From Bondarzewia mesenterica (Eukaryota; Basidiomycota; Agaricomycetes; Russulales; Bondarzewiaceae), in contig SGPL01000366.1 of the NCBI GenBank assembly GCA_004802705.1, positions 1-33,995 on the forward strand: DNA of 33,995 nt, in the 5' to 3' direction. The stretch's first letter is position 1; each line of letters begins with the position of its first letter. This document shows, in pieces, positions 1-10,818 of this stretch. Both the position numbers and the translations under genes were made by a program. The notes below the pieces were generated by a model. It searched no databases, was not told the DNA's origin, and worked only from the letters and a program-made list of their open reading frames with translations.

Positions 1-3000
1 TCATCATAAGGGTGAAGGCGTTGAACGTGTAAGTGGTCACTTGTGTTGTTCGCGCGTCAGCCACCCTTGCCCCACATTTTTTCGGTGCGTCATCCTCACC
101 TCCAAAAAAAAANGCCCCAAGCTCCCTTACCGTNCACTGTGATCGACTGACGACTCACTCACGGTTGTTCTCTTCTCGAATAGAGTTTCTGCGCAACACC
201 AAGTACTGTTGCAATGACTCGATTTGGCATCGCGAGCCACCGCTAGAGGTCTTCCTAGCTGGCTGCTTGCAGTAGTATAGTATGGTGGTTGGACTCAGGT
301 TGGACGCTATGATAATAGCGGTGCTTGACTGAATACTCAGCCATCTTGATATTCGCGCGGTTCGTCGGCGCGCTACTAGCTCTGCTTCGCCACTACCAAG
401 CCACTGCCGGAATAATCCCACACAGGGTCGTCATGGTACGGCGCCNGTTAGTCTCCGTTGCGTCTCCACAGAAGACCATCGCTCTGTGTGGTGAGCTCGA
501 AGTCGCCGACCATACATAGTCGCTGCATGTGTCGCTTTGCTCTCGACCAGTCGTCAAGTGGTTCAAAGGTAGCCGACTTCCCTTTTTTTATGATTTTTTT
601 TTTTCTTGGCCTGTTTGCGAGCGCGTGTGTTCATGCATTTGCAGATAGGACGCTAGCGCAAGTACATACTCTAGCCACACCCTTTTTGAGGAGTCAGAGT
701 CTCTGCATTTGCGCGATTCGTCCTGCATCAACTTGTCCATCACCGGGAGTCTATGAACCCAACCCATAGTAGTATGTACGTCGTCGCCATGGGACGACTC
801 TGGTACAGCTCGCGTCGCCTTGACTCTCCACTCTCCACAAATACCCGAAGGTGAACTGCACGGATTGCCATCTTTTCTCCATGGAATTTTTTCTTGACCA
901 GCTTCCATCATCTACCTCTGCGTGTATTCGTGTATTCGCCGACGGGCCGCCAGAGACTGCGGCACATACTCTAACCGCACTTTTGGGCTTTTGGGGGATA
1001 TATGCGTACGAATGTCTCAGGAATCCTTCTCCTTCTCCTTAGCTTGATCTGCACGGCCCACTCTTTCAACGACCCCTCGCACGAAGTACGTCAATTCCCG
1101 ACCTCCGACCACCGTATCGAATTCAGAGACCAAGGTCGACTCGATCCGCCCGAATAACCAATATGTAGAGTTGCACACAGCGAATACGCCAGGGCCACTT
1201 CCATCCAAGGCGGATCGTCTGTCTTTAAATGCTAAACATAACTACAACGGTCCAGATGATGAGCCTTTTCTCAGGTACGGATCTACAGAAGCGCACGGTA
1301 CTGTGTACGAACTGACATCGACAGGGCCGCTGTGGCTCAAGGATGAACAGAATTCACACCTACCAACTTGTGGAGGTCGAGAACGCTTTGCGCACTGAGT
1401 CCGGAGCGATGCCGCTACACTCACACACACCTAGGCCTCCGCGATTTTTAAATAGAACGCAAATTATCTGCAAGTAAGGGAATAATTCCGCTGACTACAT
1501 ATCATATACAGTGCATTTCATCTTATCGTTTGTTTTTCTCGAGGTCACGGCGGATCGAATCCTGTTGACTGTCAGTTCCAGTTGAATTTTGGTACTGGCT
1601 GCATCCTTGCGTCCGACCATCCACCTCGGCGTCCAGGATGTCCTTCATGACATCCAGTTCAATTCCTCTTCTGCTGGAATGTTCCCCGCTATGTTGCGTA
1701 TCCAAAATTTTTTTTCTACCATGGAATCATCCTTCTTCGGCTAACTGTCATGTATCATCAATCACTGGTCCAGCCTGGCCTGGCCTCTCGTCATCCCTTC
1801 CCTCGAGCTCCAACTTGAACCAAGACGCTTCCGATTCTTTCTCTTTGTTAGACCTATTCTTCGTGACTTCCACCGCCCTCTCATTTCCCGCATTACCACC
1901 GCCCGCACTCAACGCACTCAACCTTATTCAAGCTCGAACGCATTCCTCTTCGTTTTTCCACCCCACCTTGATTAATTCAAGATACCTCCGCTTCTTCAGT
2001 TTTCTCAGGAGCCGGCCCCCTCTTCGCGACCTTCATTCCCATTATTTTGAGTTGTCTTTATTTCCGCAGCCTTTGCTTCGCTAGGGCAGGAGCCTCGCAT
2101 CTCCCACCACGGAACCTTGACCGACACAGTTTGAACTTTCCATCTCGCGAGGGGGGTCTTCACCGGCTCTCCGCCGACGGCCAACCGTGTTCATATCCCA
2201 ATACAATCAATACAATCACAGCGGGTAAGTCATACCTTTGCGAACCGCGCGATGTGACAGGTGCCGGATATATCAATCACTGGAACAATTGAACTGCGCT
2301 CAATTCTTCGGCGCCCGTCGCGTGCTCGCGTACATACGCACCTCCTGGCGCCGGCGCCAACTGTTCGCCCCCATCCCAGCGCTGTTTGTGTGGGTAAATT
2401 ACCGACGCATTCATTATCAAGGCGCTTCAGATCCGTCCGATTTGGGCAATTCTCTCCCGAGGACGTGCAGTCGATGATGACAAGCGAGGTATCACTTACT
2501 CCTTTCTGGTTGGTCGTTGATCGGGCCTGCGGTTATACTGTAGGGGTTTTCCAGGACTAGGAAGGGGAGTGTAATGTGTGTGCCGCATCGAGCGCGCGTT
2601 ATTAGATCGTTCGGTGAGTTCCCGAGTACAGATCAGTACCGCCGGGTTTCTCGTTGAAACCCAATTGGGCCCATCCTCCGCATCATGGGCGCTCGAGCCG
2701 TCCTGCTTATACCCCAGTTAAGTAAGTACAATAGAAACTGTGTACTGTTCCGGCGTTCATTCATGAACATGCATGTGTCCTGACAGAGATAAATCTGCCC
2801 CTCCGCGATGCATCCTATCCTTAGAAGCCCGCCCCGATTCGCCTCTTTCCGTTCCCGAGCGGTGGCGGTGACTAGTAAGTACTGGAGCGCGGACGCCGAC
2901 GCCGACGCGCGACGCTCGAGGGCTTACATATGCAGTTCCATTCGCACCGTGCGCGGGAGGTACATAAGTACATATGTGACTCAATTGTCGGACGCATACA

Positions 3001-5969
3001 GGGCCGACGCTGAGTCCTCATACATACATAAGTATCAGAAATGACATCAAAAGTGCCCGTTCTGGCTCGCGCTCACACACGCTCTGTCGAGTTCGCCGTT
3101 CCCACACCAGTATATGTAAGTACGCCTCTCACCCGAGTTCTGAGGATCTCGAGTCTGAATATCGAATCTTGAAGGGCCAATCTGGCGTGTGTTGTCGACC
3201 ATGCTGTAATGCTTACTCACAGGGTCGAGCGGCGCAGATCTGTGGCCGCATCTCCCCCGTCTATGTAGTATGTTGATTTTACTGGTATGTGATCGTGCAT
3301 CGCCAGCCTATCTCGCTTTTCATCTGCCGACAATACGTGCATTGTTTATGAAGTGAGCAAGTCAATATGGTATGTATGTACTGTACTGTAGTCGCGTCGG
3401 ATATTGAGACGCTGACAGGCAGGCTGTGAGGGGCCTGTTCCCGGTCGCGAGATCCCCGCGCGGAAGGCGAATTTGGTGAGGACCTTGCGATTGTTGGCGG
3501 GTTTGGAGGTCCGCGGAGATCGGCGATGTCTATGTAAAGTACAAGTACATTATGCATGTCGGTCAAGTCAGTCAAGTCTTGCCTGATGCAGTGTGATACT
3601 TACTTTTTGGTCTTGATGGTTTGTATGCTACTTTTTGTCGTCCCAATTGCGACTGATTGCTCGTTGTTGGCGGATGCGGGACAAGAAAACAAACTACACG
3701 CCATTCGATACGATTTTCGGGACAACGAAGTGTTGTCTCGTATGTCCGTCGATTGTTTTGGTCTCGTTCTTCAGGGTGTGCATGCACTTGCCTTCCACTT
3801 CTTTCTCAACTCCCGGCTCCAACCTCCGCCTTCCTATTGATCGTCACCCGTTCGTCCCGTCTTTCTCTTTCCGTCTTCTGTCTCAGGACGGAACAAGCTC
3901 GAGCTCCATGATCTGCGTGCCACGTATGCACACCATCTCTGCTCGACTGTCACCGTATCACAGTATCACGGACATACATGCATACATACATCGTTGTATA
4001 GTTGAATCACTGAACCTGTAAATGGGTTCTCGCCTCATGTCCGCGGAGCCTCCACGGCGATCGAGAACCCCCTCGCCCTGGCGCAACGTAACTTCCGAAT
4101 CCCTGTCCTTACTTCAAGTTTTCCGTCGCGCTCCGCCGGCATAATGCATAATACTAAGCTTATATGTGGACGCCTATGTGGTGCGAGAATGGAACGGCGA
4201 CGGTGACTAGTCACTCTCAGACCCTGGATGTGTCACTGTGAAGTTTTGATCCTATTATGCTATTTACTAGGCAGGAGCACGAGCCATTCATTTACAGTAA
4301 ACTGTCCATGTCGGCGCTCACCAACTGGACTGAACCCGATCCTCACCAAGTTGCGATCAGTCCGAAATCCGAAATCGGGCCCTTCATCCTCGCCCGCGCT
4401 CGTTCCCGTGGCCCGTGATAAACTTCCCCGGTCATGCGGACGTCGCAGAGTCGCCGGTGGGTGGTCTGATCGCGAATGGTTAAATAATGATAGTAAATAC
4501 TGTACATACATACTATATTATATCGTTATTGTATGTATATCGGACTAAGGTACGGGACTAAGAGCGAGATCTTTGGCTTGGGTGTTTCATCTTACTTAGA
4601 TGATGGATCGGCGTGGCGTATTTGCGTTGTGCTAGATCATTCTTTCGATGGGGTTTGACGGTCGCGACGAAACTGGAAGCTGGGAGGCATTGTGCACGAG
4701 GTCGTGCACTGACCATGTTTTGCACGGTGTGCAGGGCATGTTATCGTCCGCTGTGGGCCGGGGATGATATATGATACATTCCGCATCGAATCTCGGCGGA
4801 GAGGGAAACGCTTGTTCTTCCTCTGGGGATCTAGGTTAATAAGCCTAACGTGACGCGCATGATGAGGGATCCGCGCAGTGGACGGGACGCGACTCGGACG
4901 TCGTGGCAACGTCACACGTTGAGATCTTCCGCGAGGGGGCCGATCCTAGAGTAGAGTATTGGCTTCTTGGTTGAAGAAGGACTTCCCCTGCGTGCGCAAG
5001 CGACGCGGTTTCGGATGTTTCACTTTGTCTTGAATAGAATGCGCGCCGCAAGAGGCCGCAAGGAGGATCCTCCACCGTAGGGTCGCCCAAGCGCCCTCGA
5101 TCGTGTTCAAGCTCAAGCGCACAAGCGTCAGCAACCTGCTGGTACTCACGATACGGCGAGCGTGGATTGACAGCGTAGCCTGCCAGCCTGGCCGGAAACA
5201 ATGCTCCGTGGTTACTAAGAACATAGTATGATATTGGCCATTTTAATATCGAGTGTTGCGGCGATCGGGACCCTGAGAGAATCGAGAGTCGAGTGTTGTT
5301 GCTGGGCTAGCCTGGAAACGCGAGTGGTGAGGGAGCGGCGGCCGGGCGGGAGAGCGAGGGCGCGCGGTCGGTGCTGGATGGGTGCATGTCAGCGGGCGAG
5401 CGTCTGTCTGTGCGGGTCGATGGATATAAGGATGATTGAGGGGCGGGTGGATTCGGATGGCTACCGCGTGCGAGGAGGAGGGCGTTGGTATTGTATTTTA
5501 TGATTATTCTGGATGGGAGTACTTGTTTGAGTCGGAAGGAAAGGGCTGGAGGAGGAATAGTGGGAATGAGTACCGCCTGCGTGGCTCACGGAAGCGAGAA
5601 GGCCAAGGGGTGCGGTTCGCACGCACTGACGGACTGAGACTGGAGAGATACCCACGGGCCACAAAGGCGCTGGTGGAGCTGCTGCGCCGAGCGGAGGGGA
5701 CATATCGGGGATGGCCGGGTGATTCGATTACGTATTGAATGAGACTTGTCCGATTGGGGCAGATTGGGTGGTGGATCTGGCTTGTCAAAGGGGCCCGATC
5801 TGGCACCGGAATGAGATTCGTGGCTGCCCTTGCTCTTCACCCTCTCTCTGTCCTCCTCCATCAGCGCCCTCGCCTTGATTCTGAACAAACCGCTCGTTTC
5901 GCACTCAGACCACATATCCAAGACCATCTCGCACCGTCGCGACAAAAAAATCGCTAGGGTGAATGGACC
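1..5969. other. Long gene-poor intergenic region
   Basis: No reading frame here has a recognisable domain, and those longer than about 90 codons are low-complexity or overlap others on the opposite strand. The stretch from about 1780 to 2090 is rich in C and T, like the leader of a fungal transcript. It is followed by splice-like signals: a GTAAGT near 2225 with a possible acceptor near 2259, and a GTATCA near 2488 with an acceptor near 2544. Short motifs of the type GTAAGTAC or TACATAC recur at about 2720, 2875, 2960, 3020, 3118, 3370 and 4500. Three N bases occur near 111, 135 and 446. An unseen non-coding transcript or a lineage-specific gene remains possible. Confidence 0.5.
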
Positions 5970-6027
5970 TTGCGTGATTTCAAACTCCGTTTGCGGCGCC
6001 GAGATCCCAGTTTGACGACCGTGTCAT

Positions 6028-6119
6028 ATCCTCTCTCTCTCCTTTCTCCTTCTCTCTCTCCTTCTCTCTCTCTCTCATCGCCTACCCTCCTCTGTCCCTC
6101 TCCCGTCGACGTTCGTCCC
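6028..6119 (+). promoter_or_regulatory. Pyrimidine-rich leader/core promoter tract of the GATA factor gene
   Basis: An almost pure C/T run with many CTCTCT units lies 160-250 bases upstream of the GATA-factor start codon. Such tracts commonly mark the core promoter or the start of the leader in filamentous fungi. It is followed directly by GTAAGC at 6121 and a TATAG at 6168-6172, which could bound a 52-bp intron in the 5' leader. The reading frame stays open upstream through this tract, but the composition argues that it is untranslated. Confidence 0.45.
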
Positions 6120-6281
6120 TGTAAGCTCCTTTTCCTTTCTTTCCTCGTCGTCTTCATCTCTCGCTCCTATAGATTCTCCCTCCAAGATCCGCATACATCG
6201 GGAGATACAAATCACAAGATACAACGCTTGATCTTGTCCCCCCTCCCTGGTCTCAGATCTCCCACTCAAAATTCCACCACC

Positions 6282-8719
6282 ATGGCCTCTGCCTACACGT
6301 CCTCTGCCCACCACTCCCATTCCACAATGCAGTCCGATTTTCGTCTTCCCTCCATTAGGGACTTGAATTTTCAGTACGACAACAACCCTCCCGCCTCCGG
6401 CCCCGCACAACCAGAACACCCCGGCCCAAACCCAAATATTTCCTCACGCCACGAATGGTCTCGCTCAACACACCCTCCTCCTCCCCCTCCACACATGCTA
6501 TCCTCACAGCACCCTGCTCCCCCACCCATCTCCCACGAACACGTTCCCAGACACGACTTGTCCTACAGCACTGCCCACATCCCATCCGCTCCCGGCTCCA
6601 TCCCTCCTGGCCCTCCTCGCGAGGACCCTGCACAGAAGCGGCCGCGCTCAGGCGCCGCCGTGGGCGTCTCTCCTAGGTCATCTCACGTAAGCTTCCATTC
6701 TCTTTCTTCACCCATCTCCCCGCCATGCCCATCACCCCCGAGGAAACGCGCTCACCACGCTCAATCTACACGTCATGCTGTCACCTTGCAGAACCCATAC
6801 CCTCAACATCCCTCTTACGCCTCTCAGCCGCCCCCCTCGTATCCCGTACAGCCTCCCCCTCCGCACGACCAAGTTCAGCACCACCCCTCGTCTTTCGCTC
6901 CACCGCCCCCAGGCTATCCTGGCTACGCCACCCACTACATGCCCCAGAGAGCGCCACCGCCACCAGCCCCACATAGCAATCCGTACCCGCCTCCGCCTAC
7001 GGATCACTGGCAGCAGCATCCGGCGCAGCAGCAGCATGTACCGGCTCCCCCACACTACCCGAAAATGGCGCCCGTGATGCCGACTAGCGTGGATTCTCGG
7101 AGCACGACCCATGCGCGCCATGACATCAAGCTCCATCAGCAAGAGGACACCCTCGCCAAGGTACGTGTCCGTTGCAACACGGGTCAGATCCGCGTGCTCA
7201 CATGACGCCCTCCTCCCCATAGATCCAGAACCACTGCAATTGTCTCTACGATTTCGCGAGTCGATACGGTGAGTTCGTGATATCCCCATCCTCCCGTTCG
7301 GACCTGACAAGGGTCGAAGGAGCTCCAGTCCAGCTCCAGTCGAGTCTGCCCCATATCCAGCCTTCCGCTGCCGAGCTAGCAGAGATGCACCATCGCGCGG
7401 CTCTGGTGGTCCGGCTTGTGGAAGATCTCCGTCGACAGTGTCTCGTTGAATCCGAGACCTCGAACGAGATTTCGAATAGCGCGGCGGCGCTTGTTGCGCC
7501 TACCCACCCTCCGCCTGAAGACCATCGACCGCCGAAACGGCCCTGGGAGGACATGTCCTCTGACAGCGCCGCGGTCGCGGCGGCTGCGCCTGAGACGGGC
7601 GCTACTGCGGAGGTGAGCATGTTCCTTTATGGATGCCTCCGCTGGCAAAACAAATAGCGCAATTTTTTTTTTTCTCCTTGAACGTTTGACTGATTTTGTT
7701 TCGTCGCGCAGGCACAGTCGACAGCCGAGGCGGATATGGAACTGATTCGGACGAAGCGCGCCACCACGTCTGGCCAGAACGGGGGGCCAGGGCAGCCCAA
7801 GAGCAAGTACCGGAAGAGAAGCGTGCGTCATTTTTTTTTTTCCAAAATTTCCCTCCCTTCTGCCCGCCCCTTTTTTGTCGGCTATCGTCCGTCGTTGTCT
7901 TTTGAGTCTCGGCTGATGCCGCTTTGTCTCCTTGCCGACCCGGGTCCTTTACACTCTTGTGCTTGGCTTTTTCCCTTCTTTCTGGTGTCCATAGCGAGCG
8001 ACGCCCCCGGGCAAGTGCCATTCGTGCAACATCCGGGAGACGCCGGAGTGGCGAAGGGGCCCGGATGGGGCCAGGACGCTGTGCAACGCGTGTGGTTTGC
8101 GTGAGTGCTCTTCCACGTATCGTCGTCGAGGACGGTGTTGACGATGATTGCGGGGACAGATTATGCGAAGCTGATGCGCAAGCGCGACAAGGCCTCGGGC
8201 CCGGACGGCAAAGCGCCGCAGATCGACCTGGAGACGCTACGCGCCTCGACGCGCATGGCGGACGTCAATGGCGGGTTCGCCTCTCCTCCCAACAACAACA
8301 TCGGCGGCGGAAACATCGGTCATGCCAATGGCAACAGCAACAGCAATGCATCGGCGGGGGGTAGTGCCACCGGGCCTAGCGACCCGCCCGCGTCTTCGCC
8401 TAAAGGACCCACACAAGGACCGTCGCAGTCTCAGGCTCAACAGCAAGCACGCGCGGGGCCGTCGAGCAAGTCTGGCCCTGTGGGGTACGGCGGGAGCGGG
8501 ATGGTGCCCATCACGAACGGCCCATCGGCGTCGGTACCAGCGCCGCCGCCGTCTTCGTCGCAGGGCGAAAACATGATGGGCGCGCCGCCACCACCGTGGA
8601 CGACGTCTGGGAGGACGTACTCGTCGACATCATCGGGGGCGGAGCACCCGCATCACCATCCGCATCAGCACCATGCGCCTTCGTCGTATTTGCGGACGTC
8701 GCGGGGGTCGCCGCAGTGA
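6282..8719 (+). CDS. GATA-type zinc-finger transcription factor, NsdD/SUB-1/Gat1 family
   Basis: Nuclear DNA-binding regulator. Exons are 6282-6686, 6792-7160, 7223-7268, 7320-7612, 7712-7822, 7995-8100 and 8160-8719, giving 629 residues. The ATG at 6282 was chosen for its ideal context (CACCATGG). Residues 1 to about 255 are rich in Pro, His and Ser and probably disordered. A conserved block starts at residue 259 ([16 protein letters not shown]) and leads into a helical segment. A single C-X2-C-X18-C-X2-C finger lies at residues 416-441 and contains [20 protein letters not shown], followed by the basic [11 protein letters not shown]. The tail is rich in Gly, Asn, Pro and His. This X18 finger with GLHYAKL is the hallmark of NsdD-like factors, which control sexual or fruiting development; Schizophyllum Gat1 is a known mushroom example. 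I see no PAS domain, so it is not WC-2. The first intron is 105 bp, in frame and stop-free, so it might be retained or be coding. Confidence 0.9.
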
Positions 8720-9248
8720 GAATCGGGAGGTCGCGTTTCTTATTGTCTCGTTCTTTTTTGATTCTTGATTTGTGAGGTGCCGTTCTCCCTCGATTGATGT
8801 GGATCTTTCTTTCTTGACTTGAAACCGTTTCTTTTCCATGTTCCCCGCGCTCTCTTTTGTTCGTACTATCGCCCCCCCTTTTTGTTTTGTTCTCGGTCTC
8901 CTCGCGCGTTTGGGGTCAGATTTACATCCGTCCGGCTGCATTTTGCGCGGTTCCTCTTAGTTTCTTACTCTTAGAGCTCATTTTAGTATCCTTCCGTTCC
9001 TCGCGTGGGTGGGTTTGTGCGATCGGTCGTTGGTTTTTTGTTCTGGGTAGGTGGTTGGTGGTGGTGGCCATCGTAATATTCCTCCCGCTCGGCGAGGTGT
9101 ACATATAATGACGATATGCGCGTATGACACTGTAGATCTCCTGACATCAGATGAGACGAGATGTTCCTTATGAACGTACGTTCATGAATGCGTGCGCGCG
9201 CGTACTATTTTTTTTTTTACTATGCTACATACTTATACACAATGATAT

Positions 9249-9269
9249 GGACGTGGCAAAGCCACGTCC
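9249..9269. repeat. Perfect 9-bp inverted repeat with 3-base loop
   Basis: The arms GGACGTGGC and GCCACGTCC flank AAA, and the second arm runs directly into T-rich TTTTATTTTATTTTAT. It resembles a hairpin followed by a T run, but it lies in a fungal intergenic region about 530 bases past the GATA gene stop, so a bacterial-style terminator is not implied. It overlaps the first copy of the 234-bp direct repeat. Confidence 0.6.
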
Positions 9270-9731
9270 CGTTTTATTTTATTTTATCGTTTCGGATGAT
9301 TTGAGTACTGTGTTGGTTGGAAATACAGGTGCGTGAGATCTATCGCAGATGGATTTGGCAATCCACCATTCATCAATGCGTCCATCGTATCTGTATCAAT
9401 CTGTGCGCTAATTGACTCGATTTCGGAGAGATGTGGTTGGATCTGTGTGTGGCGCGCGGGTAAGCTTTATAAGTACATCGAGTACCTCAATGGATCCACG
9501 TCCCATTTTATTTATTTTATTTTATTTTATTTTATATATATTTTTCGAATGATTTGGTGTGTGTGTGTTGGTCGGACAAATGTGCGTGAGATCTGTCGCA
9601 GATGGATTTTTCATTTGGCAATCCCATCATCCATTCCATCTGTGGGTGGAGCGCTTGACTCGATTTCGGAGTGTTGGATCTGTGTGTGGCGCGCGGGGAA
9701 GCTTTATGAGTACATTGAGTACATTAATGGA
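9262..9731. repeat. Two-copy direct tandem duplication, unit about 234 bp
   Basis: Copy 1 spans about 9262-9494 and copy 2 about 9496-9731. Both begin CCACGTCCC followed by a TTTTA array, then share GTGCGTGAGATCT, GACTCGATTTCGGAG, TCTGTGTGTGGCGCGCGGG and GAGTACAT/CTCAATGGA-like ends in the same order and spacing. Small insertions, deletions and base changes separate them, so the duplication is not recent. No coding frame is shared through both copies. Function is unknown. Confidence 0.8.
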
Positions 9732-9953
9732 TGATCGATCAGGGACGCGTGGGGATTGGTCGTCCGTGATATGTGCCGATTGGCTCCATGATCTGGTTGG
9801 TTGTGATTGTAAGATCCATAAGGCAGTCCTTCATTTGAAAGCGTTTCGTAGGATCTTGGAGTGAGCGGACGCCGGACGGGGAGGAGTATAGTATATGTAG
9901 GTACTGGAGTAGAGGTAGTGTATTGTTGCCGGGCCAGGCTTGCCAGTGAGATC

Positions 9954-9980
9954 TTCGAACGTTCGACGTTCGACGTCGAA
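9954..9980. repeat. CG-rich overlapping palindromes (ACGTTCGA motif)
   Basis: Overlapping palindromes, including TTCGAACGTTCGA and TTCGACGTCGAA, fall within 27 bases. A related array (CGACGTTC, then AATGTT/AACATT arms) occurs at 28311-28336, inside the transposon-like element. They may be short dispersed repeat motifs or protein-binding sites; the sequence alone does not tell. Confidence 0.5.
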
Positions 9981-10189
9981 ACGGTGTATTAAGAGAGTCG
10001 GCAATAGGACGGGATGCTACACGCTCGAGAAGTCCCCGGGCGGGGTCACACATCACACGCCCAATGCCGCTCTGACATGTGTGTTGAACTGAAGCAAACG
10101 AACGCCGGGCCGTTATCCTAGTAAATAAGTAAGTTACTGAAGTAGGGACTATTGGAAATCACTTATTTTCCTAGCTTTCAAAATCATAC

Positions 10190-10427
10190 TCACTTGCGTC
10201 GAGGCTTCCCAGGTGGGACGAATCCGAATGGTGCACCCACTTTGAACTTGGATTCCAAGGATAGCTCGAGTCCAGTTTGATTTGTTGTACAGACTACCGT
10301 CGGTACGTACTGGAGAAAAAATGCGGCCAACGCACTCACACAAGGCCCGGACACCCACCATCACAACCATCTTCTCTTCCCGCACGCGCGCGCGTGCAGA
10401 CTCGGGACCTCCCACAGGTTGCTCCAC
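10190..10427 (-). CDS. Possible two-exon reading frame, unidentified C-terminus
   Basis: On the minus strand an open frame ends at a donor (GTGAGT after 10340). A 46-bp intron (10294-10339) would join it in phase to 10190-10293, giving a C-terminus ending KVGAPFGFVPPGKPRRK and a stop. The join removes two awkward frames and the C-terminal peptide looks protein-like, but I do not recognise it. I cannot find a convincing upstream start, although open frames continue to about 10700. The stop itself overlaps another possible donor (GTGAGT near 10193), so the gene could extend further. Low confidence; it may be an unannotated or decayed gene. Confidence 0.22.
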
Positions 10428-10818
10428 ACATTATACCTGATCAGTGCAGAAGTCGACTTGAAGCGGGGTCCTCACTGCGGCGAGCCAGACGGACATTAGT
10501 TGCAACTCCGAGTCGGGTCCAGTCAGTACAGTACAGTAGTACTGCGCCACTGGTCTCGAGTGCATCGTGTGATTGACGCGCATCGAGGTTCTCATATTCA
10601 ATAGCATCATAGGAGTGCACTGACATGGCAAGTGCGGCGCGTAACCCTCGTTCAAGTTGCCGACAGCCCGTACGTAAGTAAACAACGTGAACGTCCAAAC
10701 CATCCTGTCCCAGATACTTACAGCTCCTATACTTATTTATATACGAATACAAGATACAGGCGCCGCGTTGTCATTCTTCCTCTTCTTCTTCTTCTTCGAA
10801 ATCACATTGGAGGGCGCC

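Larger units (their letters stand above)
8720..10818. other. Convergent intergenic region between the GATA factor and the dioxygenase
   Basis: This spans the 3' ends of two convergent genes. It holds a hairpin (9249-9269), a 234-bp tandem duplication (9262-9731), a CG-rich palindrome cluster (9954-9980) and a doubtful spliced reading frame on the minus strand (10190-10427), each listed separately. The stretch from 8720 to about 9110 is T-rich and probably the 3' UTR of the GATA gene. I see nothing convincing in 10430-10780 beyond short reading frames and GTAC-rich motifs. Confidence 0.5.

Noticed and set aside
1638..2084. 148-codon Ser/Pro/Leu-rich frame as a gene
   Set aside because: Its composition is that of a pyrimidine-rich non-coding tract, with no domain or supporting splice structure.
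5228..5738. Overlapping Arg/Gly-rich frames as genes
   Set aside because: Frames are open on both strands because of G-rich composition; none has splice support or a known motif.
5970..6281. Upstream extension of the GATA-factor frame from an earlier ATG
   Set aside because: The frame stays open only because it crosses a C/T-rich leader; the ATG at 6282 has an ideal context and starts the protein-like sequence.
7269..7360. GATA-gene intron ending at the CATATCCAG acceptor at 7360
   Set aside because: The acceptor at 7319 keeps phase, has a CTGAC branch site, and keeps the protein-like segment leading into [14 protein letters not shown].
6282..8719. White-collar-2 photoreceptor partner
   Set aside because: WC-2 proteins share the X18 finger but carry a PAS domain, which I do not see here; the finger context matches NsdD-type factors better.
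9249..9269. Rho-independent terminator
   Set aside because: Hairpin plus T run looks similar, but the genome is fungal and the site is far from the gene end.
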